Under the pieces are notes generated by a model that saw only the letters and a program-made list of their open reading frames with translations, was not told the DNA's origin and searched no databases. A stretch of DNA of 64,000 bases from Limnanthes douglasii subsp. nivea (lineage: Eukaryota > Streptophyta > Magnoliopsida > Brassicales > Limnanthaceae): positions 339,638,654 to 339,702,653 of the forward strand of contig JAUPFV010000002.1 in NCBI GenBank assembly GCA_036936605.1, written 5' to 3'. A program made the translations under genes and the position numbers. Position 1 is the stretch's first letter. Each line of letters starts with the position of its first letter. This document shows positions 25,901 through 37,371 of the stretch, one piece after another.

Positions 25901-25998
25901 CGCTTTAGGATCGTTTCAACCTGTAATGGGATCTGCACCCTCTGAACTATGTACATTTTTTTCATATATATCTTATAAGCTTTTTAGAAGAAAAAAAA
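19950..25998 (+). mobile_element. L1-type LINE, nearly full length but decayed (LINE-c)
   Basis: The C-rich composition differs sharply from the flanks. ORF1 parts are a Ser/Pro-rich N-terminal region (from about 20675), a DUF4283 domain (about 22020-22560: SWAQVVL, GYFLSKK, APWFF, PLWVKFHGMP) and a CCHC knuckle CKHCLSFGHAAVACH at 22633-22677, ending at 22788. ORF2 starts at ATG 23036 (MKIACWNVKAL, an endonuclease start). Later come TDVYGYNEPSDR, DFNAI, SPGPDGF, PISCCNVIYQIVSK, AFVTGRSIVDNILL, MKAFDNIRW, GLRQGDPLSPYMF, ADDLMILYR and the C-terminal NNRIFNNQ...LRYRFKG. Many stops and frameshifts occur; the motif-A Asp upstream of MKAFD reads Asn. An A-rich tail lies at 25989-25998. A target-site duplication was not found. 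Confidence 0.85.
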
Positions 25999-26556
25999 GT
26001 GTTAAAACAATAATTCATAGATTAAACAATTTCATGGATTAAACAATTTAATAATTAATTGTCCCGTTTCTTTTGAAAAACTGGAGCCGAATGGATCAAA
26101 AGCTTTAGCCCATTAAAATTTGAGGACCAATCAGCGAACCACTAGTACTACGAACCGAAAGTTCACTAGGTCGCCCTTTTCAAGACCCAACTCCTATTCA
26201 GCTCGACTAAGTGAAGTTGTTTCGAACGGCTAAAAGAAAAACAAACTAAATAATTAAAGAAATAAACTTTATACATTTATACATGATATCCAATTTACTT
26301 AATAAAATTTATCACCTTTTTTTTATCATTTAGTTTTGTATTTGGCGTTATATTTCTTTATTAACTTTATATCACAATACTCATCCGAAAGTATCTAAAG
26401 TAAATTATCACTACCTATACCAGGTAGATCAAGTTTTAAAAACCAGTTTATAAGCGTTTATAAACACAAAACCGATTTATATTACCAATTTTTAGGATTC
26501 ATAGGTAGCTGCTGAAGCCCTCCTAATATAATTTTAATTGTTCTACCGCCTGTATA
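25999..26556. other. spacer upstream of germin A
   Basis: AT-rich. The part near 26090-26220 resembles 55872-56000 upstream of germin B (shared GAATGGATCAAAA-like and GACCAAT-AGC blocks), so the duplication extends this far. No gene seen. Confidence 0.5.
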
Positions 26557-26880
26557 TTTAAGACAACTTCAAAACCTACTTGCACATCATTAATTAACTT
26601 TTACGGCAAGATATTATTAAATAATTGGTATTCCTAAGTAGAAAATGTCACAGTGCATTAGGATTAGATTCCTTTAAAAATGAGAATCGGTCAAAATTTG
26701 TTTTACGTATGTTCATACGTACAAATTATTTAATAAGGGAAAATTTGACAAACGTCAAGACTTTGGTAATGAGGATGGGACTAATTCGTTAATTGTTTCA
26801 TCTATAAATAGGCGTTATCCATAAGTAATATCTATCCATCCAAACATAAAATCATACAATAACTCATACCTCAAATCATA
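26557..26880 (+). promoter_or_regulatory. germin A promoter, TATA box at 26803-26810
   Basis: About 320 bp are nearly identical to 56021-56345 in front of germin B, including TATAAATA 78 bp before the ATG. Shared blocks such as ACGTATGTTCATACGT (an inverted repeat) and GACAAACGTCAAGACTTT could hold regulatory sites; no known element is claimed. Confidence 0.7.
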
Positions 26881-27285
26881 ATGAAAACTTGTTGTTTGGT
26901 TTCAGCTATTCTATTCTTAGCTTTGACAGTTTGTTTTGTCTCTGCCTATGACCCAAGCCCTCTTCAGGACTTTTGTGTTGCAACTAATGACCCGTACAAA
27001 GCTGGTTTGTTCCTCTCTTTTATCTTTATTCATTTCGAAGTATATTATATTTGGTTTGGTAAAAATTTCACTCTTTAGGTTTATGGTGAAAATAAGTACA
27101 CCCAAATATTTCAGAAAGCAAACATATTCTCTTGACAGACCAACTTCATATATTTGCTTTTGGATTCACATTGCCTTTTCTTGGTTAATTTTTAGTATTC
27201 GTGAATGGAAAACAAGCCCCAGATGGCAGCAACCGCGGACGATTTCTTCGCACCAGGGCTCAACATCCCTGGAATCACAACAAAC

Positions 27286-27490
27286 TGTTGCATTTAATCT
27301 CAAACTTTAATTGTGTCCTTTGAGTTTGTCCGTTTCTTTTTCACATTGTCCTTTCAGTTTGTGTTGTTTTTTGTCTACTCAACTTTGGACTATTTAATAG
27401 TCATCTCTATTACCTAATAAATCAATCTGAGACTTGAGCATTATCCATCTTGTCTCAAAACGGTGTATAATAATCTGTTTTTAGACTGGA
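27286..27490 (+). repeat. 5' LTR of copia-1
   Basis: 205 bp, starting TGTTGCATTT and ending AGACTGGA, followed by TT and the Met-tRNA primer-binding site. Confidence 0.95.
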
Positions 27491-27540
27491 TTTGGTATCA
27501 GAGCCTGAAGGTCTTGGCAGACGTATTTGTTTCACTAACG

Positions 27541-30500
27541 ATGGAGGTGAACAAAGGAAAATGAGGTTCGTACGGCCTGAGCTACTCAATGCTGGATAAA
27601 AGTAATTATACGGCTTGGGCTATCAAAATGAAAGTTTATATGCAAGCGCAAGGGGTCTGGAATGCAGTAGAGCCAAAAGATCCAAATGTTGATGTCGAAG
27701 AGAAGACAGATAAGATAGCGCTAGCAATGGTGTGTCAGGCAATTCCCGAAGATGTATTGCTCTCAATTGCGAAAAAGGGAACAGCGAAGGACGCCTGGGA
27801 TATGATAAGAACATTATGCCAAGGTGCAGACAAAGCAAAGAAGGCACGGATTCGGACCCTAAAATCTGAATTCGAAATGCTGAATATGGGTGACAATGAA
27901 AAATTTGAAGATTTTCACATGAAAATGAATAGCCTCGTTACAAATATTGTAGCTTTGGGGGAAATGATGGAAGAATCATACGTCGTAAAGAAACTTCTGT
28001 GTGCTGTCCCTGCCAGATTCCTACAGATAACTTCAACACTGGAGCAATTTGGAGACATCAAGAGCATGACTGTCGAAGAAGTTGTGGGTTCACTCAATGC
28101 ACATGAAGAACGAGTAAAAGGAAGGAAAAAAATGAAGGAGATTCAACTCATGTTGACAGAAGAGGAATGGGCTAAACGAGAAGGAGCCAACAAAAAGCTT
28201 CTATTGACGCGTGAAGAATGGCTGAGGCGAAACAATGGTGATAGATCCACAAGGTAGAGAGGCCGTGGAAAGTTTGACAAGAGTGTTATCAAATGCTTCA
28301 ACTGTAATATCTATGGTCACTTCGCCTCAGAATGCAAGAAACCATGGAAACACAAGGAAACATAAGAAGCGGAGGCGAATTTGGCTGCGATGGAAGATGA
28401 TGAAATGGCCCTACTCTTGGCCAAACATGATAAAGACTCGTCAAAGCTTCTCCTGAATGAGGACAAACTGCTATCTACTCAATTTCCAAGGCGTGGAGAA
28501 TGTGCAGGCGAATCGAATGTCTGGTACCTAGACAATGGTGCAAGCAGTCGTATGACAGATTTTAAAGAAAAGTTTGCAGAACTGGATGAGAGTATATCTA
28601 GTGTGGTGCGTTTTGGAGATGGTTCAAAAGTCGAGATAAAAGGAAAGGGCACTGTGATATTACTGTGCAAAAATGGAGAAGAAAAGATGATGCGAGAGGT
28701 ATATTATATACCTAGTCTACGTAATAACATCATATCATTCGGACAGATTTCTGAAGAAGGCAATAATGTGGAACTCAAGGGAGAATTTCTGAGGATCTAA
28801 GACAACAAAGACAGATTATTGATGAAGGTAAAACGATCTGCCAATCGACTTTACAAAATTATTATTGAGACTAACAAACAGGAATGCTTGATGACTAAAG
28901 CGGATGATATCACGAGATTGTGGCATGCCCGTCTTGGGCACGTCAATTATCAAGCCATGGCTCTCATGTCTAAGCACCAGATGGTAGAAGGAATACCCAG
29001 GATAATAAAACCAAATTTCGTGTGTGATGGGTGCTTAATGGGAAAGCAAACCAGGAAGGTATATCCAGCCAAATCCAAGTTTAGTGCAAAAAAGGTACTA
29101 GAACTTATACATGGTGATCTGTGCGGCCCGATGTCTCCAACTACTACCTCTGGATAGAGATATTTCTTTTTTTTAGTTGATGACTTTAGCAAGTTTATGT
29201 GGGTGTACTTTCTAAGAACTAAGGATGAGGCATTCGAAGCATTCAAAAAGTTTCGTGTATTGGTTGAGAACGGGTCAGAGAAAAGAATCAAGGTGCCGAG
29301 AACTGATAGAGGAGGTGAATTCAATTCTAATGAGTGTAAAGAATACTGTGAGAATGCAGGAATTGAGCGACACCTCACGAAACCCGACACTCCGCAACAA
29401 AACAGAATGGTAGAGCGTCGAAACCGAACTATTGTGGAGATGACTAGAAGCAGTCTCAAGGAAATGCAATTGCCATCAAAGATGTGCGCTGAAACGGTCA
29501 GAAACTCGGTATACATCCTTAATAGACTACCCACGCGAGCATTGACAGGTAAGATGCCGTATGAAGCATGGACAACAAGGAAACTGCAGATAAGTCATGT
29601 ACGGGTCTTTGGGTGCTTATCGCACATGAAAACTCCAAGTGTGCACAACACAAAGCTGGATGATCGCAGTAAAAAGTTAGTTAATCTGGGGAGAGAGCCT
29701 GGAACTAAAGGATACCGTTTATATGATCCCAAGGAAGATTGTATACATATAAGCCGTGATGTCATTTTCGAAGAAACAAAGCAATGGTCATGGAGCGTGA
29801 TTGCATATAGGGAGGAGACACAGGAGAGTTTTTTTGTGGCAAGTATGCATGAGGTTGATGAAACATGTCAAGATGAGACCGAAATCGTGGAGTATGGTGA
29901 TGACAACTATAGTGGCAATAAAACCCAGACGTCAACACCACAGTCGCGGGCTTCTAAGTCTTCTCAGTCCTCTGTTAGATATGACAACTACAGTAACACT
30001 CAGGTATCCACTCCACATTCTCAGTCGTCTGCTTCTAGAATCAATCGAGATAATTACGATGATAGCATAAAGGTAAAAAGTTTCAGACCTTTGAGTGAAA
30101 TTTACAATGTCACGGAGGAAATAGAGCTTGATGAAGAAGAATTTTGGCTCATGGGGGTAGACGAACCTGTCAACTATACACAGGCAGCAAAAGATGTCAA
30201 CTGGCGGCAAGCAATGAGGCAGGAGATGGATTCTATTGAGGCAAATAATACATGGAAATTGACGAGTCTACCACCTGGACAGAAGATCATAGGTCTGAAA
30301 TGGATCTATAAATTAAAAAGGGATGCCAACGGGAAGGTGGTAAAATACAAGGCACGCCTCGTAGCAAAGGGTTATGTACAAGAACATGGCATTGATTTTG
30401 ATGAAGTATACGCACCAGTTACTCGGTTGGAGACAGTGAGGTTGCTATTAGCTTTGGCAGCTAAAAATCAATGGGAAGTGCACCATCTCGACGTAAAGAC

Positions 30501-31703
30501 GGCCTTCTTGAATGGAGATATAGTGGAAGATATATACGTTGCCCAACCAGAGGGATTTGAAAGAAAGGAACAAGAGCACCTAGTGTACAAATTGTATAAA
30601 GCTTTGTATGGACTTCGCCAGGCGCCTCGTGCTTGGTACGCCAAACTGAATTCATGTCTTATAAAGCTTGGATTTACTCGTTGTCCGTACGAGCATGCTA
30701 TATACACAAGGAAGGAGGGAGAAAACAGTTTGGTTATTGCAGTATACGTAGATGACATTCTAGTAACAGGTACGAGTGTCTTAGCAATCAAGGATTTCAA
30801 GAACCAGATGAAGCTTTAGTTCGAGATGAGCGACATAGGAAAGCTCAGCTACTACTTGGGAATAGAAGTTGAACAAGGAGAAGGATATATCGAATTAAAA
30901 CAAGCAGGTTATGCACGAAAAATTCTGGAAAATGCAGGCATGACAGATTGCAATCTGACGAAGTATCCAATGGATCCAAAGGAACAGCTTGATCGAGACG
31001 AGACAGGAAAGTTGGTCAATGCTACAGACTACAAGAGTATGGTAGGGGGTCTACGATACTTGGTTCATACGCGACCAGATATCGCATACTTAGTGGGTAT
31101 AGTCAGCCGATATATGGAAAAACCCACAAAAGGCACCATGATGCAGTGAAAAGAATACTCAAGTATGTTAAGGGAACTATACAACACGGGTTGGTGTATA
31201 CAAAGAATAGTGGCAACAATGTGTTAACTGGGTTTTCAGACAGTGACTTGGGTGGACAAATTAAAGATAGAAAGAGCACAGGAGGCATAGTTTATTACTT
31301 GAATGAGAGTATTATCACTTGGGTCTCACAAAAACAGAAGTGTGTTGCTCTATCATCGTGTGAAGCTGAATTCATGGCTACTACCGCAGCGGCTTGCCAA
31401 GGTATTTGGCTTAAAAATACTCTTAGTCAGATAACACATGAAGCTGCTGGCCCAGTGATTTTATGCATAGATAATCGATCTGCAATCGACCTGGCTAAGA
31501 ATCCTATGTTCCATGGTAGAAGCAAGCATATCGACATAAGGTTTCACTTTATCAGGGAATGCGTAGAGCGAGGAGAAGTTGTCTTGAAATATGTTTGCAG
31601 CAACGATCAAAGAGCAGATATTTTGACAAAGGGACTAGCTAATGTCAAGTTTGAAAACATGAGGAAACTATTGGGAGTCAAAAACTTGAGTAAACGAGGT
31701 TAA
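27541..31703 (+). pseudogene. copia-1 gag-pol polyprotein, broken
   Basis: One frame from ATG 27541 carries the domains in order. Gag has LDKSNYTAWAIKMKVY and a CCHC knuckle CFNCNIYGHFASEC near 28291-28332. Protease has WYLDNGASS (DNGA in place of the more common D-S/T-GA). The integrase region has LWHARLGHVNYQ, HGDLCGPM, RTDRGGEF and PQQNRMVERRNR. RT has WIYKLKRD, LDVKTAFLNG, GLRQAPRAWY and YVDDILVTG. RNase H has DSDLGGQIKDRKSTGG and SSCEAEFMA. In-frame stops are TGA 27562, TAG 28255, TAA 28363, TAA 28798, TAG 29155 and TAG 30817. A frameshift near 31135 moves the RNase H part to another frame. It cannot mobilise itself. Confidence 0.9.
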
Positions 31704-31718
31704 GATTAGGAGGGAGAG

Positions 31719-31924
31719 TGTTGCATTTAATCTCAAATTTTAATTGTGTGCTTTGAGTTTGTCTGTTATTTTTTCACATTGTCCTTTCAGTTTGTGTTTT
31801 CTTTTTGTCTACTAAACTTTAGACTATTTAATAGTCATCTCTATTACCTAATAAATCAATTTGAGACTTGAGCATTATCCCTGTTGTCTCAAAACGGCGT
31901 ATATTAATCTGTTTTTAGACTGGA
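31719..31924 (+). repeat. 3' LTR of copia-1
   Basis: 206 bp, partner of 27286-27490; preceded by the polypurine tract and followed by the CAAAC target duplicate. Confidence 0.95.
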
Positions 31925-32373
31925 CAAACAAAGTCGGCTCAAACGTCACAACCTTCAACGTTGACAAAATCCCCGGACTCAACACTCTTGGTATATCCCT
32001 AGTGCGCATAGACTACGTACCAGGTGGCCAAAACCCGCCTCACACTCACCCGCGAGGATCATAAAGTCTAGTCCTCCTTGAAAGAACTCTTTACGTAGGG
32101 TTTGTGTCATCCAATCAAGACAACAATAGGTTGTTCACTAAAATATTTTACCCGGGTGATGTTTTTGTGTTCCTTATTGGACAAGTTCATTTACAGGTCA
32201 ATATTGGACCGACTAATGCTGTGGCATTTGCTTGTTTGAGTAGCCAGAATGCTGGTGCCATTACGATTGCCAATACTGTTTTTGATTCGAATCCACCTAT
32301 TGATCCAGAGGTTCTTGCTAAGGCGTTTCAGTTGGATGTTAACACCGTGAAAGATCTTCAAGTCAAGTTCTGA

Positions 32374-33750
32374 TTGTATAAATAAAGAAGCTTAATCATG
32401 CATGTCGGCTTTTAATTCTTGAAATAATGCTTGTTGCTATATATTTATGTGTTTTGTTTTATTATTATAAAAACGATTCAGTTTATTCTGGTGTGTTATA
32501 TACATTCGTGTCTTTATCGGTGTGATATCTCGTAGGTTAAGTTTTATCCTTCTACCATTAAATTATATAATTTGTTTCATTATAATAATTGTTTTTAATA
32601 AAAAAGTACATTTAAAAATAGAAAATTACCTTCAAATATCCGTTCAACTATTATACTGTCATCTAGTAGATCCGAGTTTCGTGTTATTACCTTTTAATAC
32701 TCATGTCAACTATTAAACTATCACTTCATACATAACTATTCTCACCTTTCATCAACAACCACGTAACCAAATGTTTTTTTCTTTCTTTCTCTTTTTATTT
32801 TATTTTTTAAAAGATTCATATCTTTCAAACCGAAATTCAAAAAAAAATATATAAAAGTATAATCACTTTTGTTTTTTAAGATGAACAAAACTAGATCCAT
32901 TGATGATATTTTTTTATTTTCTTTTAAAAATACAGTTTCACAAGTAACAACTCTTAGGAAATAGAGAGAGTTAACTCTCAGGAAATCGAGAGAATTGCAA
33001 ACAGCTCTAACGAAATCGAAAGAGTTGCAAACGACTCTCAGGTTGTTTTTTTAAACACCTCTTAGGTTAGTTTTTAAACAAATTTCAGGTATGTTTTTCA
33101 AAGAACTCTCAGGTATGTTTTTCAAACAAGTCTCAAGTTAGTTTTTCAAACAACTCTCAGGTTAGTACTGGTGAAGGTACCAACGGGTATATAGAGTCGA
33201 GGGGTATTTTTCTCCAAATTTTAGGAGGAGGTACCAAGTGACACTATCCTAATTTCGAGTACTAGTGGGTAATTAGGTAGTTGAGTGGATATTTACTTAT
33301 ACTTCTCTCTTTAAAAATTAAAAAGATTAATATAGTAATGCAGGATATTTTTCTGGTAGATATCAGAAATAACACAAAATCTCTACTAATAGGTTGTCTC
33401 GTATTAAAAAGCAAAGCCTGGAAACATACATCCTAAATTAAGAGTGCTAGCTAAATCAAGAATCTCCTCATAACTTGTCTCTCTTAAAAGAAATCTGAAA
33501 ATGAAGATTCCACGCAAATAATGGTAATATGAAAAAAATAATTTGTTTTGAGGTTAGCTGGAAATTCATCGAAAATAATGGAAATCTGACGCACGTATAT
33601 AAATACGTTTTCAAAAATAATTATTTTGATCTTTTTATTAGTTTGATCGTGTATAGAAGTTCTTTTGGATATAAAGAACCATTGGATTTAATTTACAAAC
33701 GACTAGAAAATGTGGTTAAATTGATAGTGTTTGGAATATTAAAAGAGAAT
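32374..33750. other. spacer downstream of germin A, homologous to segment B
   Basis: The first 190 bp and 33350-33750 align with 57231-57480 and 59150-59540. The middle part is specific to A and holds a minisatellite. The sequence AAATTATATAATTTG near 32564 is the empty site for the Stowaway MITE of segment B. Confidence 0.6.
33020..33175. repeat. degenerate 24-bp minisatellite
   Basis: About six imperfect copies of a unit like AACTCTCAGGTTAGTTTTTC with a short AAAC link. A related GAAATCGAGAGAATTGCAAAC motif repeats just before it (32955-33020). Confidence 0.75.
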
Positions 33751-34329
33751 TTTTAACATGTTTGAAATTTTGAAAGGTTTGATTCAGATGTGTCTTTGTT
33801 TTTGAATGATTTACATATTTATAGAATTGATTAAACCTTTTCCAAATAGTAATAATCTTTTATAAAGTTGTAGGCAAGATCACATCCACTCGAGACAACT
33901 TTTGAGAAAAATTGGTCAAGACACTTCGATTCACATCCTATAGGGCCTTGTATGATCAATAAACAATAAATAACTAAGACCTATTTCTTGTAATTTGAAT
34001 ACTAAGATGCAACGATATTCACATTATTTCCATCAAACAATTACTTTGGCCAACTACGGTGTGCAGTTTAAGAGTAATATATATACTCTTAAATAGTCAT
34101 AATTTTCGAGATATTTTAGAGTAACCAAGCCATGCATTGTAATAAATCTTTATATATACAATGTCATAAATATAAATTGGATCATATTAAAAAAATTCAC
34201 TCAAACTATAATCCTTCAAATCTATTTCACCCAACCTAAGTGTGTGTTCCTGGAAAACCTTATGCAATATACCTTTGTAAATATAAATCGGATTATATTA
34301 CAAAAATCTCACTGAAACTACAATCCTCT

Positions 34330-35500
34330 AAATCTAATACGCTTAATCTAAAAGTGTGGTCCTAAAAAATCTTATGCAATACCACATTTGTAAGAGAATT
34401 CGCTATCATGGAATTTGTGCTGATGTGCTCTATATCTATCTGACCCTTATAAACTCTCTTTTAATATATATGTATATATATATATATATACACTTTAGAT
34501 CTATGTGTTTGGACGTAGACTATCTTCTATTATTGTTAGACTATTGTACTGTGAAATTATTGTTGCACTACAACCCCCTGGGACAATCTATCATTTGTAA
34601 TATATGCAAACTAGTGACAAATGTTTGTAGCCATACTGACTAGTTCGATGCTTCAAAGCACACAACAAATTATGTAGCCGTAGTGGACGATGCAATAAGT
34701 GTTTGATTTACTTTTTTCTAGGATATTACATTTCCAACTAATAAGAATATGTTACCCGAAGTGCATTTCAGTGTGTCCATGCATCCACCAAAAAGTGAGT
34801 CGGAATACCTAATGATCTCTAGCCTTTACGACTTCTTATATGTCAACATGTTCTATTTCGTTCCATGTCTAGGTTATTTCCATTATGCCATCGAAATATA
34901 CTACCAGAAATATGAGATTACTCCCACTAAATTTTTGATACATACAATCGTCAACCAAGTTGACCTTAATATCAAAAGAGATTATCACCTCAAGAAATTC
35001 ATAGGACCACTAACGAGAAGTCTGTTTGAGACCATGAATATATTTTTTAAGCCTGTATAGAATATTGTTTTAGTTACCTACTTTAAAGTGTTATGATTGC
35101 ACCATAAATTATTTCCTCAACACTGTCACTGAGAAACATGGTATTTGCATCCAATTGATGAAGCTTAAGATAAAAATGTGCAACAAATGACATGATGGTT
35201 CTAAAAGAATCCATCATTGATACTGGAGATAAGGTTTCTTTAAAATCAATCCCTTCAAGTTAGGTATAGCCTTTCGTCATAATGTGTGTTTTATATTTTT
35301 CTACATTACCCAAGGAATTGTGTTTGGTTTTGTAAACCCACTTACAACCAGTTTCATTTTTCCCTTCAGCTAATGGGACAAGTTCCCATAGCGAATTCAC
35401 ATCCCAGAGACGGAGATTTCCATGTTTGTTTGTATGATGATGGATCATTTACAGTTCCATCACATGGCGCATCATGCTCATGATTAACAATAACATAAGG
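34330..35500 (-). pseudogene. minus-strand copia RT/RNase H relic, segment A
   Basis: Minus strand from 35448: SLWELVPLAEGK, GCKWVYKTKHNSLGNVEKYK, then with stops GIDFKETLSPVS and LKLHQLDA. Farther on, IHGLKQTSR, DDCMYQKFSGSNLIFLVVYFDG stands where family members have YVDD. The end of the frame (34430-34330) matches the RNase H tail better preserved at 60755. It is the same insertion as the relic in segment B, so it predates the duplication. The element is joined at 35490 to its own 5' leader, so gag to mid-pol is deleted. Confidence 0.85.
34463..34492. repeat. (TA)n microsatellite
   Basis: About 30 bp of alternating T and A with one G interruption. Confidence 0.9.
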
Positions 35501-35830
35501 GATTACACTGTCGATGAGATACCGTTTCGATAAGTTCGACTTAATTCATTAAATTATGATTGGTTTATGCTAAATTTGGAAGAAAATTTCCAACCATCAT
35601 TCAAACCCTAATTTAAAATAAAAAATCACAAATCATATTAATTCACTCATTTACTCATATAAAAATTAGAACACTTACACATTCTTTCTTATGAATAAAT
35701 CAATGAATACATGTTTTTCACATAAACCTTAAATCCATATCCCAAAATGGTATAGATCCTTTACATAAAGAAATAACTTGATTTTATTCAATTATAGATA
35801 TACATTTAGTTATCCTATCAATCACTACCA
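35490..35830 (-). repeat. copia leader sequence, matching 4930-5260
   Basis: About 340 bp with clear similarity to 4930-5260 (shared blocks include TTATGAATAAATCAATG and ACATGTTTTTCACATAAACC). In the other copy it ends at a minus-strand Met-tRNA primer-binding site, so it is the 5' leader of the same copia family. Confidence 0.7.
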
Positions 35831-35939
35831 ACCAGACATGTTTACATGTTTGACCTGCATAAGCATTAACGTGCGACCTGTTTAAAATTGTTAAATGGGT
35901 TTGGTGGATCGTGGGTCTACATGTTTGCTACCACTAATA

Positions 35940-36440
35940 TTGTGTGTATTGACAATACATTAAGTTGAAATATTAAGAAAAGATGAAAATGAGATTTGTA
36001 TATTTTGTAATTTCTTTTTCTTAATTTGTTCAGTGTACCCAGCACATTATATAGTGCAAAGAGGGTGTAACAACCTTGGGAATATTCCCATGTGAGGTTG
36101 TTACATCTTGTTACAGACTTTTGGCTATAGGACTAATGTAATTCTTAAACGAGCTTTAGTAAATAAACTTGGGCTTCACTCCTTAGCAAGAGACTCGTAC
36201 TCACACATGACCAGGCCCATGTAGAGACCCAAGCCTGGTCCATGACTAAACCCAGCCTTAAACACCAACTAGGGTTTAGACACACTCAGACCACACTTCG
36301 AACTCTTCAGTCTCTCTGCCTCTCTTCTTCTTCAACCTGCCTTCTACTCTTTCCTTCTCTCTTCTTCTCTTCTCCGGTGTGCATGGTGTTCTTGTGACCA
36401 GCACTACCTTCAACACATTATGGTATTAGTCGGTTCATAT
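35940..36440 (+). repeat. LTR-like sequence with hairpin and PBS-like end
   Basis: It contains a TATATAG box (near 36050) and a 40-nt perfect-arm hairpin at 36066-36105. A CT-rich leader ends CAACACA and is followed by TGGTATTAGTCGG (36420-36432), resembling the Met-tRNA primer-binding site. The right edge recurs at 8880-8955. The left boundary is uncertain; no second LTR found. Confidence 0.5.
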
Positions 36441-37017
36441 TTAGTTTATTTCGCTGTGTACTGTGAATGTAGTATTATGGTGTTTTGATTCTGGAAAACA
36501 AATTAGTATTTAGTCTTTTGAATCCCAAAATATAATATAAGAAATAGTTTATTATATTTTTTCATTTTTTTTAGAGAAACCGCAACCGCTATTTAATGAA
36601 TGCGGAGGGGTAAACTTTTGCAATAGCTTGTAAAACACCGCCGGAAGGTAAACCAGATAAAATGAGAGATTTGGTCAGGAAAATGTCTGTAGAAGAAGTA
36701 AAACTCATAATATTTGGTTACAAGCATGCTTTAAACTAAGAACTTTTGGAACATTTTAATTTTTTTTAAAAATATAAAAAAATTTGTTAAAAGATAAAAC
36801 TATATTGGGACGAAATAGCCGAAACACGTAAATATATATATAGAAGAATGATTCCTGTATGTCAATATAGTATAATAAGAGAAACTTGATCAACTAACCA
36901 AAGAATCTTTTAAACAAGAGACTAGTTCAATCAATCTATTATAACTACGGCATTTTCAGCCTCCGATATTAACTCATTACTTGGAAATACTTTCCGAAGA
37001 AACATATTAGTACTAAT
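36441..37017. other. spacer
   Basis: AT-rich sequence after the LTR-like block; the first 60 bp match the region after 8930. No gene supported. Confidence 0.4.
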
Positions 37018-37368
37018 ATGTTTATGATAGACAAAAGGTTCTTTATTGCTATTCTCTTGGCCATAGTTCTTCCTCTCATGTTTTTGGCCATTGAAATTGT
37101 TTCTTTTGTTTCCAGAAACCAAATTTTGACATTGGCAGTCGTATTAATATTTTGGTTTATATATTCTAATTTTTATTATTATTTTCTGTTCTTCTATTAT
37201 ATACTTCTTTTTTATCTTTTTACTTTTTGGGTTTCCTATGTTTGGTATATGTGTTTATATGAGCAGAATCTAATTCGGAGAGACATACATGCACTTGGTT
37301 GAACGGACTTTGTAAAAGAGGAAGGTGTCCATCACAGCTACTTAACAGGAGTACTGCCGGCAACGACA
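37018..37368 (+). other. possible small secreted Cys-containing peptide gene (weak)
   Basis: ATG 37018 opens with a strongly hydrophobic stretch (FFIAILLAIVLPLMFLAIEI), like a signal peptide. After an AT-rich, intron-like stretch, an acceptor-like AG at 37265 precedes HTCTWLNGLCKRGRCPSQLL and a stop near 37371. Two-exon layout with signal peptide then a Cys-rich exon is common for plant defensin-like peptides, but only three Cys are present and the splice donor is poor. Chance arrangement is quite possible. Confidence 0.15.
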
Positions 37369-37371
37369 TAT

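Larger units (their letters stand above)
27286..31924 (+). mobile_element. Ty1/copia retrotransposon copia-1 inserted in germin A
   Basis: 5' LTR 27286-27490, 3' LTR 31719-31924, and 5-bp target-site duplication CAAAC at 27281-27285 and 31925-31929; copy B shows the uninterrupted target. Primer-binding site TGGTATCAGAGCC is at 27493-27505 and polypurine tract AGGAGGGAGAG at 31708-31718. LTRs begin TGTTG and end CTGGA, a TG...GA pair rather than TG...CA. By eye the LTRs differ at about 14 of 205 sites plus one indel. Same orientation as the germin gene. Confidence 0.95.
26881..32373 (+). pseudogene. germin-like protein gene A, interrupted by a copia element
   Basis: Exon 1 (26881-27004) encodes a signal peptide and [11 protein letters not shown]. 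Intron 27005-27195 is GT...AG. Exon 2 begins at 27196 but lacks five bases (TATGC in copy B) after 27213, shifting the frame and removing the second Cys of the N-terminal disulfide. A 4639-bp copia element sits at 27286-31924 within exon 2. Coding resemblance resumes at 31925 ([15 protein letters not shown]). A TAA at 32062-32064 replaces the metal-binding Glu after HTHPRGS. Copy A also differs from B at conserved sites (G125R, P155L, F161L in copy-B numbering). The end TGA is at 32371-32373. It cannot make a germin fold and is dead by at least three independent lesions. Confidence 0.95.

Noticed and set aside
29801..30210. Overlapping frames inside copia-1 as separate proteins
   Set aside because: They are alternative frames of the gag-pol coding strand or its complement.
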